Below, one piece after another: positions 1 through 10,521 of a DNA stretch of 64,000 nucleotides (its first letter is position 1; each line of letters begins with the position of its first letter). The stretch is taken from the NCBI GenBank assembly GCA_022559845.1, contig CM040127.1:29536708-29600707 (forward strand). Direction: 5' to 3'. The translations under genes and the position numbers were made by a program. The DNA comes from Amorphophallus konjac (Eukaryota > Streptophyta > Magnoliopsida > Alismatales > Araceae). The notes below the pieces were generated by a model that was not told where the DNA came from, made no database searches, and saw nothing but the letters and a program-made list of their open reading frames with translations.

Positions 1-2013
1 GCATACATTTAGGGGGAGCATTATTCATACATCTGAAATCACTCAACTGTTTTTAGATTTACTGCATAGCATGTTAAATCTGTTGTTGCATAGTCATTTA
101 TCATCTACATTGTCTGCATGGCATATAGGATGATTCAGTGTTGTTAGTTAGAGGGAATCATTGCATAGCATATCACTTCTTTGAAAAATAAAAAAAAAGG
201 GTAGGGAAATGTCACTGCATATAGATAGGGGGAGCATGCTTAATCCGTTCCTCTCCAGCTATATGATTCATCTTGTCATATCTGAAGTGTCAGTGATTCC
301 ACCATTTAATGTGGTATCAAATGATTTCTTGACTACTTCTGAAGTTGTTCATAATCTGAATGCATACCTTATTGGTATCTGTTTGTCTCTCCTAAATCTG
401 CTGAATGAGAGCTTTTCCTCTATTCAGTCAACTTTGAAACTCTTTGCTCAAGAGCAGCTCATTTGCTACAATTCTTCAGAATCATGCTGTTTAGTGAATA
501 TTCTCACTTGAATTACTCTGCTGAGATATGAAGTAAACCTTCAGCCTGAATACTACTTCATAAAAGTTAAAATATCTTTAATGAGGAACCTTCCATTATA
601 CATGCTTAAGAACATTTGTTAACTGGAAGTGGTTTAAGTCTTATGTACTCTTGTTTGGTCGCAAGAAACTTGAAAATATATGTTTCAACCTCTTAATAAA
701 TTTTAACTGTATGCTCCATGTAAATTCATGTAAGACTTTCTGAAATCTGAAAAGTTGATATCCATGTCTACGTTGACTGAGATATATAGTGTATGTGGTT
801 GTTCCTAAACAACTAACTTGTTCTGAATCCTTTTTTAAGTAAAAATATGGACAGAGCAATGACTGTGGTTACTGAGAAACCTGTCCAAAGGATTGTGTCA
901 TGAAGTACCATGGTTAACTCTGTTTAAAGAGATGATTGGAAATTATTGTGAAAGTATGGCAGAGCAATGGCATAGTTGTATTGAGTAACTGGGGATTCTG
1001 GCCTCTGATCAAGGTGTATCCTCATGCCAAAGATACTTTTATTGCTATCTCTGTTCTCTAAAATGGGAGAAGTAATACGGTTGTCACACTGAGTAATTAG
1101 GGATTCTGACCTCTGATCAAGGTGTCTCTCCACGTCAAAAGGTGCTGACAAACCAAAATTGTTCATTAAAGAAAGATATGAACAAGTGTAAATCAAATTC
1201 TGAAAGAACAAGTAAAATTCAGGTGCATTCACTTATGTTTCTCTTAAAGCTGTCATGGAAAGTAAACTAATTAAGATAGAAGTTGGTTGAACTAGAATCT
1301 TATATGAGCTTGTAGTTCCTTTTTATTAAGTGTTGGTTCAGATATGAGTACAATTTCTTTTGAAAAAATTTCAGTTTACATCATCATTAAACCATATCTG
1401 ACAATCAAGGTTTCATAAGCTTTTATGATGGAGGAATCCAGAACTTAAGACTTTGATTATATGAAGTTGGTATCTTTCTGAAAAGTTCATTATCTCAATT
1501 TTCACAAATTGTTGAATCTGCTCATCCTATTGCTCTTTATCACTGTGATTTGATTCAGACTGGTTGTCATATATGAGAGTTGCTGTCTTTGGATAACAAG
1601 AGTTCATCCTTGTAGATTTCTCTTGCATCATGGATCATAAGGGCAGAATTCTCTGGTCTGGTTAAGAGACTATATGCATAAGGGGACAATGTGCTAGATT
1701 ATCTGAACATGTTGTATGTCTGCATTAGCTCTATATCTTCTGCCATGTCAAAGGGGGAGTATTTGTTGCATATACATGACTGCATAAGTTGTTTGACTAA
1801 GGGGGAGAATTGATTTCAATGCTTCTGATATTGTGTTGCACTCATCTGCTGAACTATATTGAGTGTCTCATATGCCATCACTAGATTATCAAAGTATTGT
1901 TTTTCTTTTTGATGAAGTCAAAGGGGGAGAATACTTTGATGAGTCTAGTCTGAATATTCCATTTCCTTCATTCATAAGACTCATAGTATTACCATCATCA
2001 AAAAGGGGGAGAT
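1..2013 (+). mobile_element. 3' non-coding end of a Ty1/copia (SIRE/Maximus-like) element
   Basis: No credible coding sequence is visible; the open frames here are short and have no recognisable motifs. The stretch is AT-rich and punctuated by G-rich purine tracts such as AGGGGGAGCAT near 11 and 227. It ends in a polypurine tract directly before a TGTTGG LTR start. A long non-coding 3' part with repeated AAAGGGGGAGA tracts is typical of SIRE/Maximus copia elements. The gag-pol part would lie left of the window. Confidence 0.65.
1751..2013 (+). other. repeated polypurine tracts before the 3' LTR
   Basis: Near-identical purine tracts AAGGGGGAG occur at about 1751, 1797, 1921 and 2001; the last, AAAAAGGGGGAGAT, abuts the LTR start at 2014. 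Only the last would prime plus-strand synthesis at the LTR edge. The others match the extra upstream tracts known in SIRE-type copia elements. Confidence 0.7.
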
Positions 2014-2270
2014 TGTTGGATATTATATTTTGATGATGACAAACACTATGACTCTCATATGTTTGATGTCATATGTGTTGACTTATGTTTTGATGATGAC
2101 ATAGTTTACATGTGTTCTGATGATGACAAATTGATGTCTTATGTGTTTACTTCTTTCAGAACTACTCATTCAGAACTTGGTACATTGATTAACTGTGAGC
2201 ATGGCATAGACTGTTCACTCATCTGTCTGCGTGAGTCACCAAGTCCACACATTGCTTCGTGTGCTCTTCG

Positions 2271-4015
2271 TAAAGTCTGTACAACGCCATTTGTTCATAC
2301 ATCACTCTATTTGCCAAGTGTCTACATCAGTCAACATTGCATCTTGTTCATGAAGTCCATACATCCACATGCCAGCACACACTAAGTCTGTACAGCCCAT
2401 GTACAAGGTCTCATGCATATTGAATGTAAAGTCTATACATCGTCAAGTGTATTGCTGCATGCCATGAAGTCTGTATAGAGTCTTTGCATCGTGTGCTTCG
2501 CATTTGGGAATCAAAGTATGTACATTGGCAGAGGAACTCCATCAAGTCTATACACTGCCTTTGGTTTTTAAAGTCGATACATTGCCTTTGTTTCAAAGTC
2601 TAGACATCACTGTTTTGGCCTTCGAAGCGTTCAAGTCAGTACATCGGACACTTGTTCATGCATGTTTGCAAGTCTATTCACTGGCTCTGTTAAGTCTATA
2701 CACTCCTCATCTTTACCTTTGTTCCAAGCCAAAGTCTGCATATTGGAAGAGTCTATACATTGGAAGTGTGTACATTGTTCAGCTGCCTTGATCAAGTCTG
2801 TACAGCGAGCAGCGTCCTTGTGTTTCAAGCCATTCGCCATGTCTATACAATGGTTTCGGCACGCCAAGTCTATACAACGGCTTTGGCATTCCAAGTCTAT
2901 ACAACGCCCAAGTCTGTACAGCCATCAGTGAACCCTCCAAGCCTATACATCCAGTTGAACGTAAAGTCTACACATCACTCCACATCTTTTCCTACGCTTG
3001 GCCAAGTCTATACACTCATACATATTCCTACGTTCTGGCCAAGTCTACACAACGCTTGCCTGACTTCTGTGTTGAAGTCTGTACAACCAATCTCTTGCCA
3101 AAGTCTATACATCCACAGTGGATATTCAAAGTCTGAACATCCGTTCACTACACTCAAGTCTATACATCCACAGTGGAACGCCAAGTCTGTACATTGGCCT
3201 CAAGCTTCACATGTCTACGCATTGTCTTCAGCTTCAAAGTCTGTACAGTGGGTCAACCTGCCAAGTCTATACATTGGACTCTGTTTCACAAAGTCTGTAC
3301 ACTGGTCCTCAGATGTTCCAAGTCTATACATCGCTGATTGGGCTAAAGTCTGTACAGTCGTTTGGAAAGTCTATACTTTGTGAAGTCTGCACATTGGCTT
3401 CTCATTTGCATCAGAGTCTATACACTGGTTCAAGCTGCAAGTCTATACATTGGCGATTGGGGTTCCAAGTCTAGACATTGATTTACTATTCAAGCCTTGA
3501 TTCGAAGTCTGTACATTTGATCGTCTCAGTCAGCGTCTCATGCTTTCAAGTATATACATTGGCATATGCATTCACATGTAAAGTCTATACAGCATCTGCG
3601 TCTCATTAAGCGTCTCCATCAAGTCTATACAGACTTAGCGAAAGCTCAGCAAGTCTGTACACTAGTTTCTCTGGCACGTTAACACTGAGTCTATACACTC
3701 GTTCGCTATCTTGAAGTCTATGCATTCGTTTGACAAGCTTCAGGTCTATACACTGTGTTGCATTACATGATTCACCCAAAGTCTGTACACCCGATTCTCT
3801 CATGCACTTCACAGAAGTCTACACATTCTATCTTGTGATGATAATACATTCATGTTACAAGTCTATTCACTGAGAGCGCATGTTACAAGTCTATACACTC
3901 TCAGTGTACATACTTGATCATCTGCTGTTCTAAAGTATATACATTCGGTTGCTTATCACGCTGCATCTTTTAAGTCTGTACATTGCTGCTTTTACATTAA
4001 GTCTATACATTCTGC
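2271..4015 (+). repeat. AAGTCTATACATT short-motif array in the copia LTR
   Basis: Several dozen copies of a 13-15 base motif, AAGTCTRTACAYTGG or close variants, recur every 20-45 bases with unrelated spacers. The motif is nearly always in the same orientation. The whole array lies upstream of the LTR TATA box. The same motif reappears inverted at 19612-20672 in an unrelated LTR. Long open frames across it (for example 2760-3383) are by-products of the repeated motif. Confidence 0.9.
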
Positions 4016-4173
4016 TGATCGACTGAAGTATTGTTTCATTAAACCTACAGAGTCTGGGCACGTGACACTAGGCAGGCATCTGGCACGCAATCCAAGCTGC
4101 TGAGAAGTCACCACGTGGACTGAAGCTTGGGCGGGAATCGAAAAGAGCACGCCCTAGCACATGCTGAACCTGA

Positions 4174-4180
4174 TATAAAT
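4174..4180 (+). promoter_or_regulatory. TATA box of the copia LTR
   Basis: TATAAATAG follows the end of the motif array by about 160 bases and precedes a purine-rich transcribed-type leader (4200-4390). It is the best core-promoter candidate of this LTR and places U3 at 2014 to about 4200. Confidence 0.6.
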
Positions 4181-5319
4181 AGAAGCCTCCGTCCATTGAA
4201 ATAAGGAGTTGAAGAAGAGACAACCAGATCTGAAAGAGAAAGAGTGATCGAGATAGACAGACAGTGCAGCAGAGAGGCTGTGAGCAGAAGAAGAAGATAG
4301 AAGAAGAAGAAAGAAGAGACAGAGAGAGAGAGCCTGCGAAAGAGAAGAAAAAGAAGAGTGAGAAGAAGAGAGAGCTAGAGCAAAGGAAGCTTCAACTGAA
4401 GATCAGTTCCTGCTGGACCGTGGATCAAATCCAGGCCAGCCAGCTCCTGCGAGAGCCTTTGTGCATTTTATTCTTCCAGCTTTCTGTTGCTGCGTTTTTG
4501 TTTTTCCTTTTAAACCTTCAACAGTTGTTCTTCCGACTCTCTTGTGTGAGGTCGGGTTCCCTCCGGTTGGGAGGAAGAGAGGTCCGAGACCTCTAGTTTG
4601 CAGGTGGCTTGGTGTCACCTGTGCTTCCCTCTGGGTTTCAGAGGAAGAGAGACTTAGGTCTCTAGGTTTCCCTCCGGTTTGGAGGAAGGGAGGATTGATC
4701 CTCCGGTTCTGGTCTTGTGGTTGCAAGACTAGGTGTTCCCTCCTGGTCTAGAGGAAGAGAGACTTCCGTCTCTGGTTTCCAAGTGGCTGGGAGTCACTTG
4801 GGGTGTCCCTCCGGTTGGGAGGAAGAGGGGAGGTTGTTCCCCTGGTCAAGCTGTGTGGCAGCAATTTGTTGCAGACTGAGTCTGCAGTTTCTAGCCTAGC
4901 TAGTGGAAGCCTCACTCCGGTTTGGAGTGAGGGGTGGACGTAGGTCTTTGGACCGAATCACCTAAAAATCTTGGTGTTCTCTTGTGGTGTGTTTTTCCTT
5001 ATATGTTATTTTCTCTACTGTGATCTTTAGATGTTTGCTTAGGAGCGTGTGAGAGCTAATAGATTTGTGTTGTCTCACTGAGTTGCTTCTAAGCATTTTC
5101 AGCACATTACATAATCTGCTTTTAATTCCGCATACTTGAGCATTAGAGTTTTTAATTGCGCGATTTTAGAGCAGGATACATTCACCCCCCCTCTGTATCC
5201 AGGACTTGCAACCAATCAAACTTCAGTTCAGACATTCCGTCTGAATTGCATGATGAAGCCCTACTCTCCTTTGCCTTGATGTTCACCCCACATCAATGAA
5301 TGGCACTCCGCCCTCGATG

Positions 5320-5985
5320 AGCTATATCCACCTTGGTCTAGTGGCACTATGCCCTGACCAAGCTACCTCAAACTTGGTCCAGTGGCACTATGCCCTGACC
5401 AAGCTACCTCAAACTTGGTCCAGTGGCACTATGCCCTGACCAAGCTACCTCAAACTTGGTCCAGTGGCACTCCGCACTGACCAAGCTACATTCACCCTTG
5501 GTCTAGTGGCATTTTGCTCTAACCGAGCTACCTTAAACTTGGTCTAGTGGCATTCTGCCCTAACCAAGCTATCTCAAACTTGGTCTAGTGGCACTCCGCC
5601 CTGATCGAGCTACCTTTACCTTGGTTTAGTGGCACTCCTCCCAGACCAAGCTACCTTCCCCTTGGTCCAGTGGCACTCCACCCTGGCCGAGCTACTTATA
5701 TCTTAGTCTAGAGGCATTCTGCCCTAACCAAGCTACCTCAAACTTGGTCTAGTGGCACTCCGCCCTGATCGAGCTACCTTTACCTTGGTTTAGTGGCACT
5801 CCGGCCAGACCGAGCTACCTTCCCCTTGGTCCAGTGGCACTTCGCCCTGGCCGAGCTACTTATATCTTAGTCTAGAGGCACTCTGCTCTGACCGAGCTAC
5901 CCTTATCTTGGTCTAGTGGTACTCCACCCTGATCGAGCTACCCACACCTCGGTTTAGTGGCACTCTGCCCTGGCCGAGCTCGCAT
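5320..5985. repeat. 41-42-bp tandem repeat of X'
   Basis: About 16 copies of a unit containing CTTGGTCTAGTGGCACTCC and GACCGAGCTACC. The GTGGCAC core falls at 5341, 5382, 5423, 5464 and 5506, giving an exact 41-42-base period at the left end. It is the reverse complement of the array at 62215-62655 in X. It is not a coding array: frames are not kept. Confidence 0.9.
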
Positions 5986-6204
5986 ATAATAAATAACATC
6001 GCCAATGCGGGTCCTACGCCCGAATCGGCTCAAATCTATCCTTTGCGCTAGCATTACCTTCTTGCTAACGAATAAGCCTTTTCTCGGCGCAAGGCCTTGT
6101 GCCCTAGTTGACTCTCTCAATATCCTCCTCTTATACGAGTTCAAAAAAGAAATGATAGAAAAAAATAAATAATAAATAATAAAATGATAAAAAAATATAA
6201 AATG

Positions 6205-6432
6205 ATAAGAAATGGGGCTTAAAATAGAGGTGCCCCGCCGGACTTGTCCAAAACATCTTGGACGAGTGCAAAAATGGCAAACAACCCGGCTGTGGCGAAA
6301 ATCCGAAAGGGCGCTACGGGCAAAATTGGGTACCCCGCCACGTGAAAACCCGAAAGGGCGCGTGGGCAAAAGCAAGAGGGGGCTGGCTCCGGTGAAAACC
6401 CGAAAGGGCACTTGGGTCAGTAATGTGGTAAC
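6205..6432 (-). repeat. X-family ~220-bp module, copy 1
   Basis: A conserved module with three spaced copies of GTGAAAACCCGAAAGGGC. Five copies exist in the window: here and 8105-8330 in this orientation, and 33050-33256, 61760-61990 and 63205-63435 in the other. It always separates blocks of tandem repeats. Confidence 0.8.
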
Positions 6433-6785
6433 ACAAAAAGTTCACTTCATGAATCTCCTGCGATAGCACATCCACTGCATGTCCCACCGATGATGAAACC
6501 CCGTTGGTCATGAGACATATCGTCTCGATCGACGCTAAAGCCCATCCCGGAATAGACATTCTGTCTGCTCTGATAAAATCCTTCCGCTTTCTGTCTGATA
6601 CCCACCATGATGAAACCTATCAAGTTTAGATCTTACATCTATCCTGATGAAACCGATCATATGTCCCACCGATGATGAAACCCCATTGATCATGAGGCAT
6701 ATCGTCTCGATCAATGCTACAGTCCATCTCGGAATAGACCTACCGTCTGTTCGGACAAAACCACGTATCCTTTCATGTCCCCCGA
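6433..6785. repeat. degenerate GATGAAACC-rich spacer
   Basis: No gene is seen. The stretch holds irregular copies of the GATGAAAC(C) motif and of GGCATATCGTCTCGATC-type sequence, matching the reverse of 61560-61750. Confidence 0.6.
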
Positions 6786-7430
6786 TGATGAAACCTACTA
6801 TTGATCGATTGGCACACTGCCCGATCAACGATGAAACCTATCCGGTTTAGACCTTACGTCTGTCCTGATGAAACCCATGAAATCCTTGCATTGGTATAAA
6901 CCCAATACCGATGATGAAACCTGCTATTGATCGATTGGCACACTGCCCGATCAACGATGAAACCTATCCGGTTTAGACCTTACGTCTATCCCGATGAAAC
7001 CTATGAAATCCTTGCATTGGTATGAACCCAATACCGATGATGAAACCTGCTATTGATCGATTGGCACACTGCCCGATCAATGATGAAACCTATCCGGCTT
7101 AGACCTTACGTCTATCCCGATGAAACCCATGAAATCCTTGCATTGGTATGAACCCAATACTGATGATGAAACCTGCTATTGATCAATTGGCACACTGTCC
7201 GATCAACGATGAAACCTATCCGGTTTAGACCTTACGTCTATCCCGATGAAACCCATGAAATCCTTGCATTGGTATGAACCCAATACCGATGATGAAACCT
7301 GCTATTGATCGATTGGCACACTGCCCGATCAACGATGAAACCTATCCGGTTTAGACCTTACGTCTGTCCTGATGAAACTCATGAAATCCTTGCATTGGTA
7401 TGAACCCAATACCGATGATGAAATCAGCTA
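6786..7430. repeat. 126-bp tandem repeat array, five units (X')
   Basis: The core TTGATCGATTGGCACACTG starts at 6801, 6927, 7053, 7179 (one change) and 7305: an exact 126-base period. Each unit carries four or five GATGAAACC motifs. The same array with the same period is at 60910-61560 in reverse orientation. No protein is implied. Confidence 0.95.
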
Positions 7431-8104
7431 CTGGTAGAGCGGCACATTGCTTGATCGATGCTGAAACCCAGCCAGGGTAGACCTTCCGTTTGCTCTGATA
7501 AAAGCACGACATATTTCCCCAAATCAATCTGGATCTTCCGTCTGGATAGATAATGAAATATTATTCCTTTGCGTTAATGTAAAACCCCACATTAACGATG
7601 AAATCTACATCCCCAGCGAACGGCTTCGTGCCCAAGCTGCTACACACATTTCTTTAAGTCAATCCGGACCTTCCGTCTGGATAGATAATGAAATCCCGTT
7701 CCTTTGCGTTAATGTTAAACCCCACATTAACGATGAAACCTACACTCCAGCAAATGACTTCGTGCCCAAGCTACTACACACATCCTCGAGTCAATCTGGA
7801 CCTTCCGTCTGGATAGATGATGAAATCCTATTCCTTTGCGTTAATATTAATCTCCACATTAACGATTACAGTCATGCTCCCGGCGAATGGCTTCGCGCCT
7901 AAGCCACGAAACACACTCAAGTCGACCCAGGCCTTCTGCCTGGGTGAACGATGAAACCCCATGCCCCTTGCGTTGATGTTAACACCCACATCAATGACGA
8001 TGCATACACAACTGAGCATATGGGACGACAATCCATAAGGTTGAAGTCCTAGTTCAAAGAAAAAAAATGAAGGAAAGAAAAAAAAAGGGGAAAGAGACGA
8101 AATG
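7431..8104. repeat. ~133-bp tandem repeats, about four units (X')
   Basis: Units are marked by GCGTTAATGT...CACATTAACGATGAAA, a short inverted repeat, and CCTTCCGTCTGGATAGAT. The GCGTTRATG core falls at 7571, 7706, 7839 and 7970. A related form lies at 60430-60850 and 62656-63080 in reverse. Confidence 0.8.
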
Positions 8105-8330
8105 GGGCTAAAAATAGAGATGCCCCGCCAGACTTGTTCGGGCATTCTGAACAAGGGCAAAAAGGGCCAAAACCCAGCTATGGTGAAAACCCGAAAGGGC
8201 ATTACAGGCAAAATCGGGTACCCCGCCACGTGAAAACCTGAAAGGGCGTGTGGGCAAAAGCAAGAGGGGGCTGGCTCCGGCGAAAACCCGAAAGGGCGCT
8301 TGGGTCAGTAATATGGTAATTTAAAAAGTT
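8105..8330 (-). repeat. X-family ~220-bp module, copy 2
   Basis: Same module as 6205-6432 with three GTGAAAACCCGAAAGGGC-type segments; it is followed by degenerate GATGAAACC-rich sequence to about 8615. Confidence 0.8.
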
Positions 8331-8609
8331 CCATGCCAATGACATACTACCTTCATCTCCCGACATTCACAAGATGCCTTCCATTTGTCGCTCGGTATCT
8401 TGTCCGACTAGCGATGAAACCCTCGCAGGATAGACCTTACGTCTGCCCTGATAAAGTCTTCAGGCCCTTTTCAAAAGTCCAACCGACGATAAAACCCACC
8501 ACCACTCTTATGAAATAAGCTATTGATCGATCGGCACCTCGTCCGATCAATGATGAAACCTGTCCAGGTCAGACCTCACGTCTTTCCTGATGAAAACCAC
8601 ATATGCTCT

Positions 8610-8952
8610 CACGTCCCAGTCACGCTTCTCCCCTAGAAGATAAATAGCCTTGCCACGATACACTGATTCCTTCAGGCTATCCCTCTCGGCAAGTATAGCA
8701 GCTTCGACTGCACGAGCTAGCCGATAGTCTCGCATTCCACCCACGGTGAAAGTCTGGATAAACGGCATCAGGTGTCTATCCTTCGGGAGATCTGGACGAA
8801 TCAGAGGATTCGTCAACGGTGGCAACTTTGTCGTATCCAAAGTCCAGGCTATGCACGTTCAGTCAGTTCACTACAGCCCGTGATATATCTGGCTAGGCTG
8901 ACGAACTTGTTCCAGTAGCTCCAGAAGACGCAGTAGCAGAACTGCAGGCCAT
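8610..8952 (-). pseudogene. deletion derivative of PMD gene D (X')
   Basis: On the minus strand from an ATG at 8952, this matches the start of gene D (26706 onward). Residues shared include RPDLPKDRHLMPF and FTVGGMRDYR. An in-frame TAG occurs early (about residue 20). About 100 bases are missing after the SSDS segment. At the GACTGGGACG position near 8615 the sequence jumps to what lies 3' of gene D (matching about 32496), removing roughly 5.4 kb, including the PMD and the whole 3' half. The join lies in a 7-base microhomology, TGGGACG. It is a dead remnant, informative because it shows the antisense gene is an inherited part of this family. Confidence 0.85.
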
Positions 8953-9715
8953 TGCAGTGTCTGCAGTCAAAAAAGAAATGTGAATTAAATCCCAAAATAA
9001 GAAACAGTCTTATAAAGATTGTAGTGCGAAGCTCTGTGAAAATTTCTGCAGCATCTCCCCTTATTCAGGGTCTGCCCAAAGAGAATAGGGAGCCACCCAC
9101 CAAGAGGGAGTGATCTCGTAAGAAATAGGGATTTAATCCCCAAATAATATCCTACCCGGGCGAAATCTAATGAGACGGGAAGGAAGCTGGATGGCTGAGG
9201 GGAAGAGCTCGCCGCCACCGCCGAGAGAGTGAAGAGAGAGAAGAGGGGGTGAAGAATGAAGAAGAACGAGGCTCTCGGTGCCTTAAATAGAGGCCCAAGA
9301 GGTGAGGCTCTCGGCACGATGAAATGCGCGCCGAGAACCCCCCTCCCTTCACAAGGGGCGCGCTGAGAAGCCCTGCCAAGGCCCTCCCCTAGCGCGCCGA
9401 AAAGCCGCGGGCCGAAAACCAACGCGCCGAGAAACCGACGCGCAGAGAAGGCTGTGCCAAAAGGCCACGTGCCGATAACCCCTTCATCTCCACGCCGGGG
9501 AGATTTTGTGCGCCGAAAGCCAAGACCTATACACCAAGAAACCACCTGAAACTATTGATGAAGCATGAAGTTCTCAGAAAGTATGAAAGAAGAAAACAAA
9601 GAGAAGAATACACTGAAGCCATTACAGCAGAGTTGTCAGGATAAAGACTAAAGAAAATTGAATGATACATACACATGCAGGCACCGTGTTATTTATTCTG
9701 CATTTCCGCTACCTG
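8953..9715 (-). promoter_or_regulatory. 5' region and promoter of the decayed PMD gene
   Basis: Read on the minus strand, this parallels 26036-26705 of X: a TTCTCGGCGC motif array (9295-9530), a TATA-like CTATTTAAGG near 9295-9286, a leader, and a likely 5'-UTR intron ending in GACTGCAG just before the ATG. Open frames here are by-products of the GC-rich motif array. Confidence 0.65.
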
Positions 9716-9730
9716 CAAGTGGGGGGCATT
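9716..9730 (+). other. polypurine tract of X'
   Basis: CAAGTGGGGGGCATT lies immediately before the LTR start TGTTGACACC. The same arrangement occurs on the minus strand at 26035-26019, which fixes X' as + oriented and X as - oriented. Confidence 0.7.
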
Positions 9731-10390
9731 TGTTGACACCTGAAATATAACCGAGAATAAAGATGAGACCGAAGAGAAGATTGAATCAGAAATGAAGATC
9801 CCAGATATTCCTACAAAGCCGGAACTACTGAGCAGTCGTCACTAAAGCTACCACCCGGCTGAAGCCCTCCCCGGCCAAGCTGATGTCCGGTGTTGTCATC
9901 GCCCAGATGACAGTACTGATGAAGAATTGCAGTCCATTGACTGATGAAAATCTCCAGAAATGTTCTGATAAAGACTATGTCAACTCACCAACTAATGGGC
10001 CTTCACCTGTTCTGACAGATTCGAAGGACTGACAAATGAAAAGGCAAATTAGGCAGCTTTGACAGCTCAAGCCTACTGATGAGGAAGATTAAAACATTAA
10101 AAGTCCTAAATGGGCTCACTAGTGTGGCGTCGAGAGCTCCTCACCGAAGCCCAAAAAGCCCATGGAGGCGGCGCCGGGAAGCTAGACTCTTGGCGCCGGG
10201 AAGCCTCCGCAACCGACTGAGGCGCGCCGGGAAGGTGTGAAAGGCGCGCCAGAGTCGATCATGCCGAGAAGGGGGGGGGGGCACTACGCTTATAAAACCC
10301 CCCCGTTTCGTCCAAGACAAAGAGAGAAAAAGAGATAGATAGACAGATATCGAAGAGAGGAGTAACCACACTCACCAGATAAGATAACAT
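9731..10390 (+). mobile_element. start (U3) of the X' 3' LTR, truncated
   Basis: It begins TGTTGACACCTGAAATATAACC, matching the minus strand at 26018. It contains a GGCGCC/GGCGCGCC-rich motif segment (10150-10270) and a TATA box (TTATAAAAC, 10290-10298). Similarity to full X LTRs stops at about 10390, where the sequence switches to 10391-10521. Confidence 0.75.
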
Positions 10391-10521
10391 AGATAGACAT
10401 GTTCATCTTTATTGTGGGGGACAGATTTGTTTTAAAGATCTTGATTTTTTTGATTTATTTATTTGGTTTATTGGTTGGTTTATTAGGCGTGCCAGTCACC
10501 GTAGTGACGATTTTATTATGC
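10391..10521. repeat. inverted spacer at the edge of the LTR tandem array
   Basis: The segment TTTATTAGGCGTGCCAGTCAC is the reverse complement of the junction sequence between the tandem units (12540-12585, 14615-14655). The array therefore starts with its spacer flipped relative to the internal junctions, a fold-back type breakpoint. Confidence 0.6.

Larger units (their letters stand above)
2014..5218 (+). mobile_element. 3' LTR of the Ty1/copia element (about 3.2 kb)
   Basis: It starts TGTTGGATATT right after the polypurine tract and ends near CCAATCA at 5212-5218, so the ends are imperfect inverted repeats (TGTTGG / CCAA-CA). The next bases, AACTT, continue the X' tandem-repeat sequence: the equivalent undisturbed sequence near 62735-62745 reads the same in reverse. 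The copia element therefore inserted into X'. The LTR holds a dense short-motif array (2271-4015), a TATA box at 4174, a purine-rich stretch at 4200-4390, and a run of GGGAGGAAGAGAG-type repeats at 4555-4940. The end coordinate is good to a few bases. Confidence 0.7.

Noticed and set aside
2760..3383. 207-codon open frame
   Set aside because: It is produced by repeated AAGTCTATACAT motifs (KVYTL, KSIH, SLYI words in all frames); no ATG context or domain.
6786..7430. CRISPR-like regular repeats
   Set aside because: The whole 126-bp unit is repeated, including the would-be spacers, in a plant genome without cas genes.
9167..9545. minus-strand frames of 70-186 codons
   Set aside because: GC-rich motif array and leader of the decayed PMD gene; no conserved residues.
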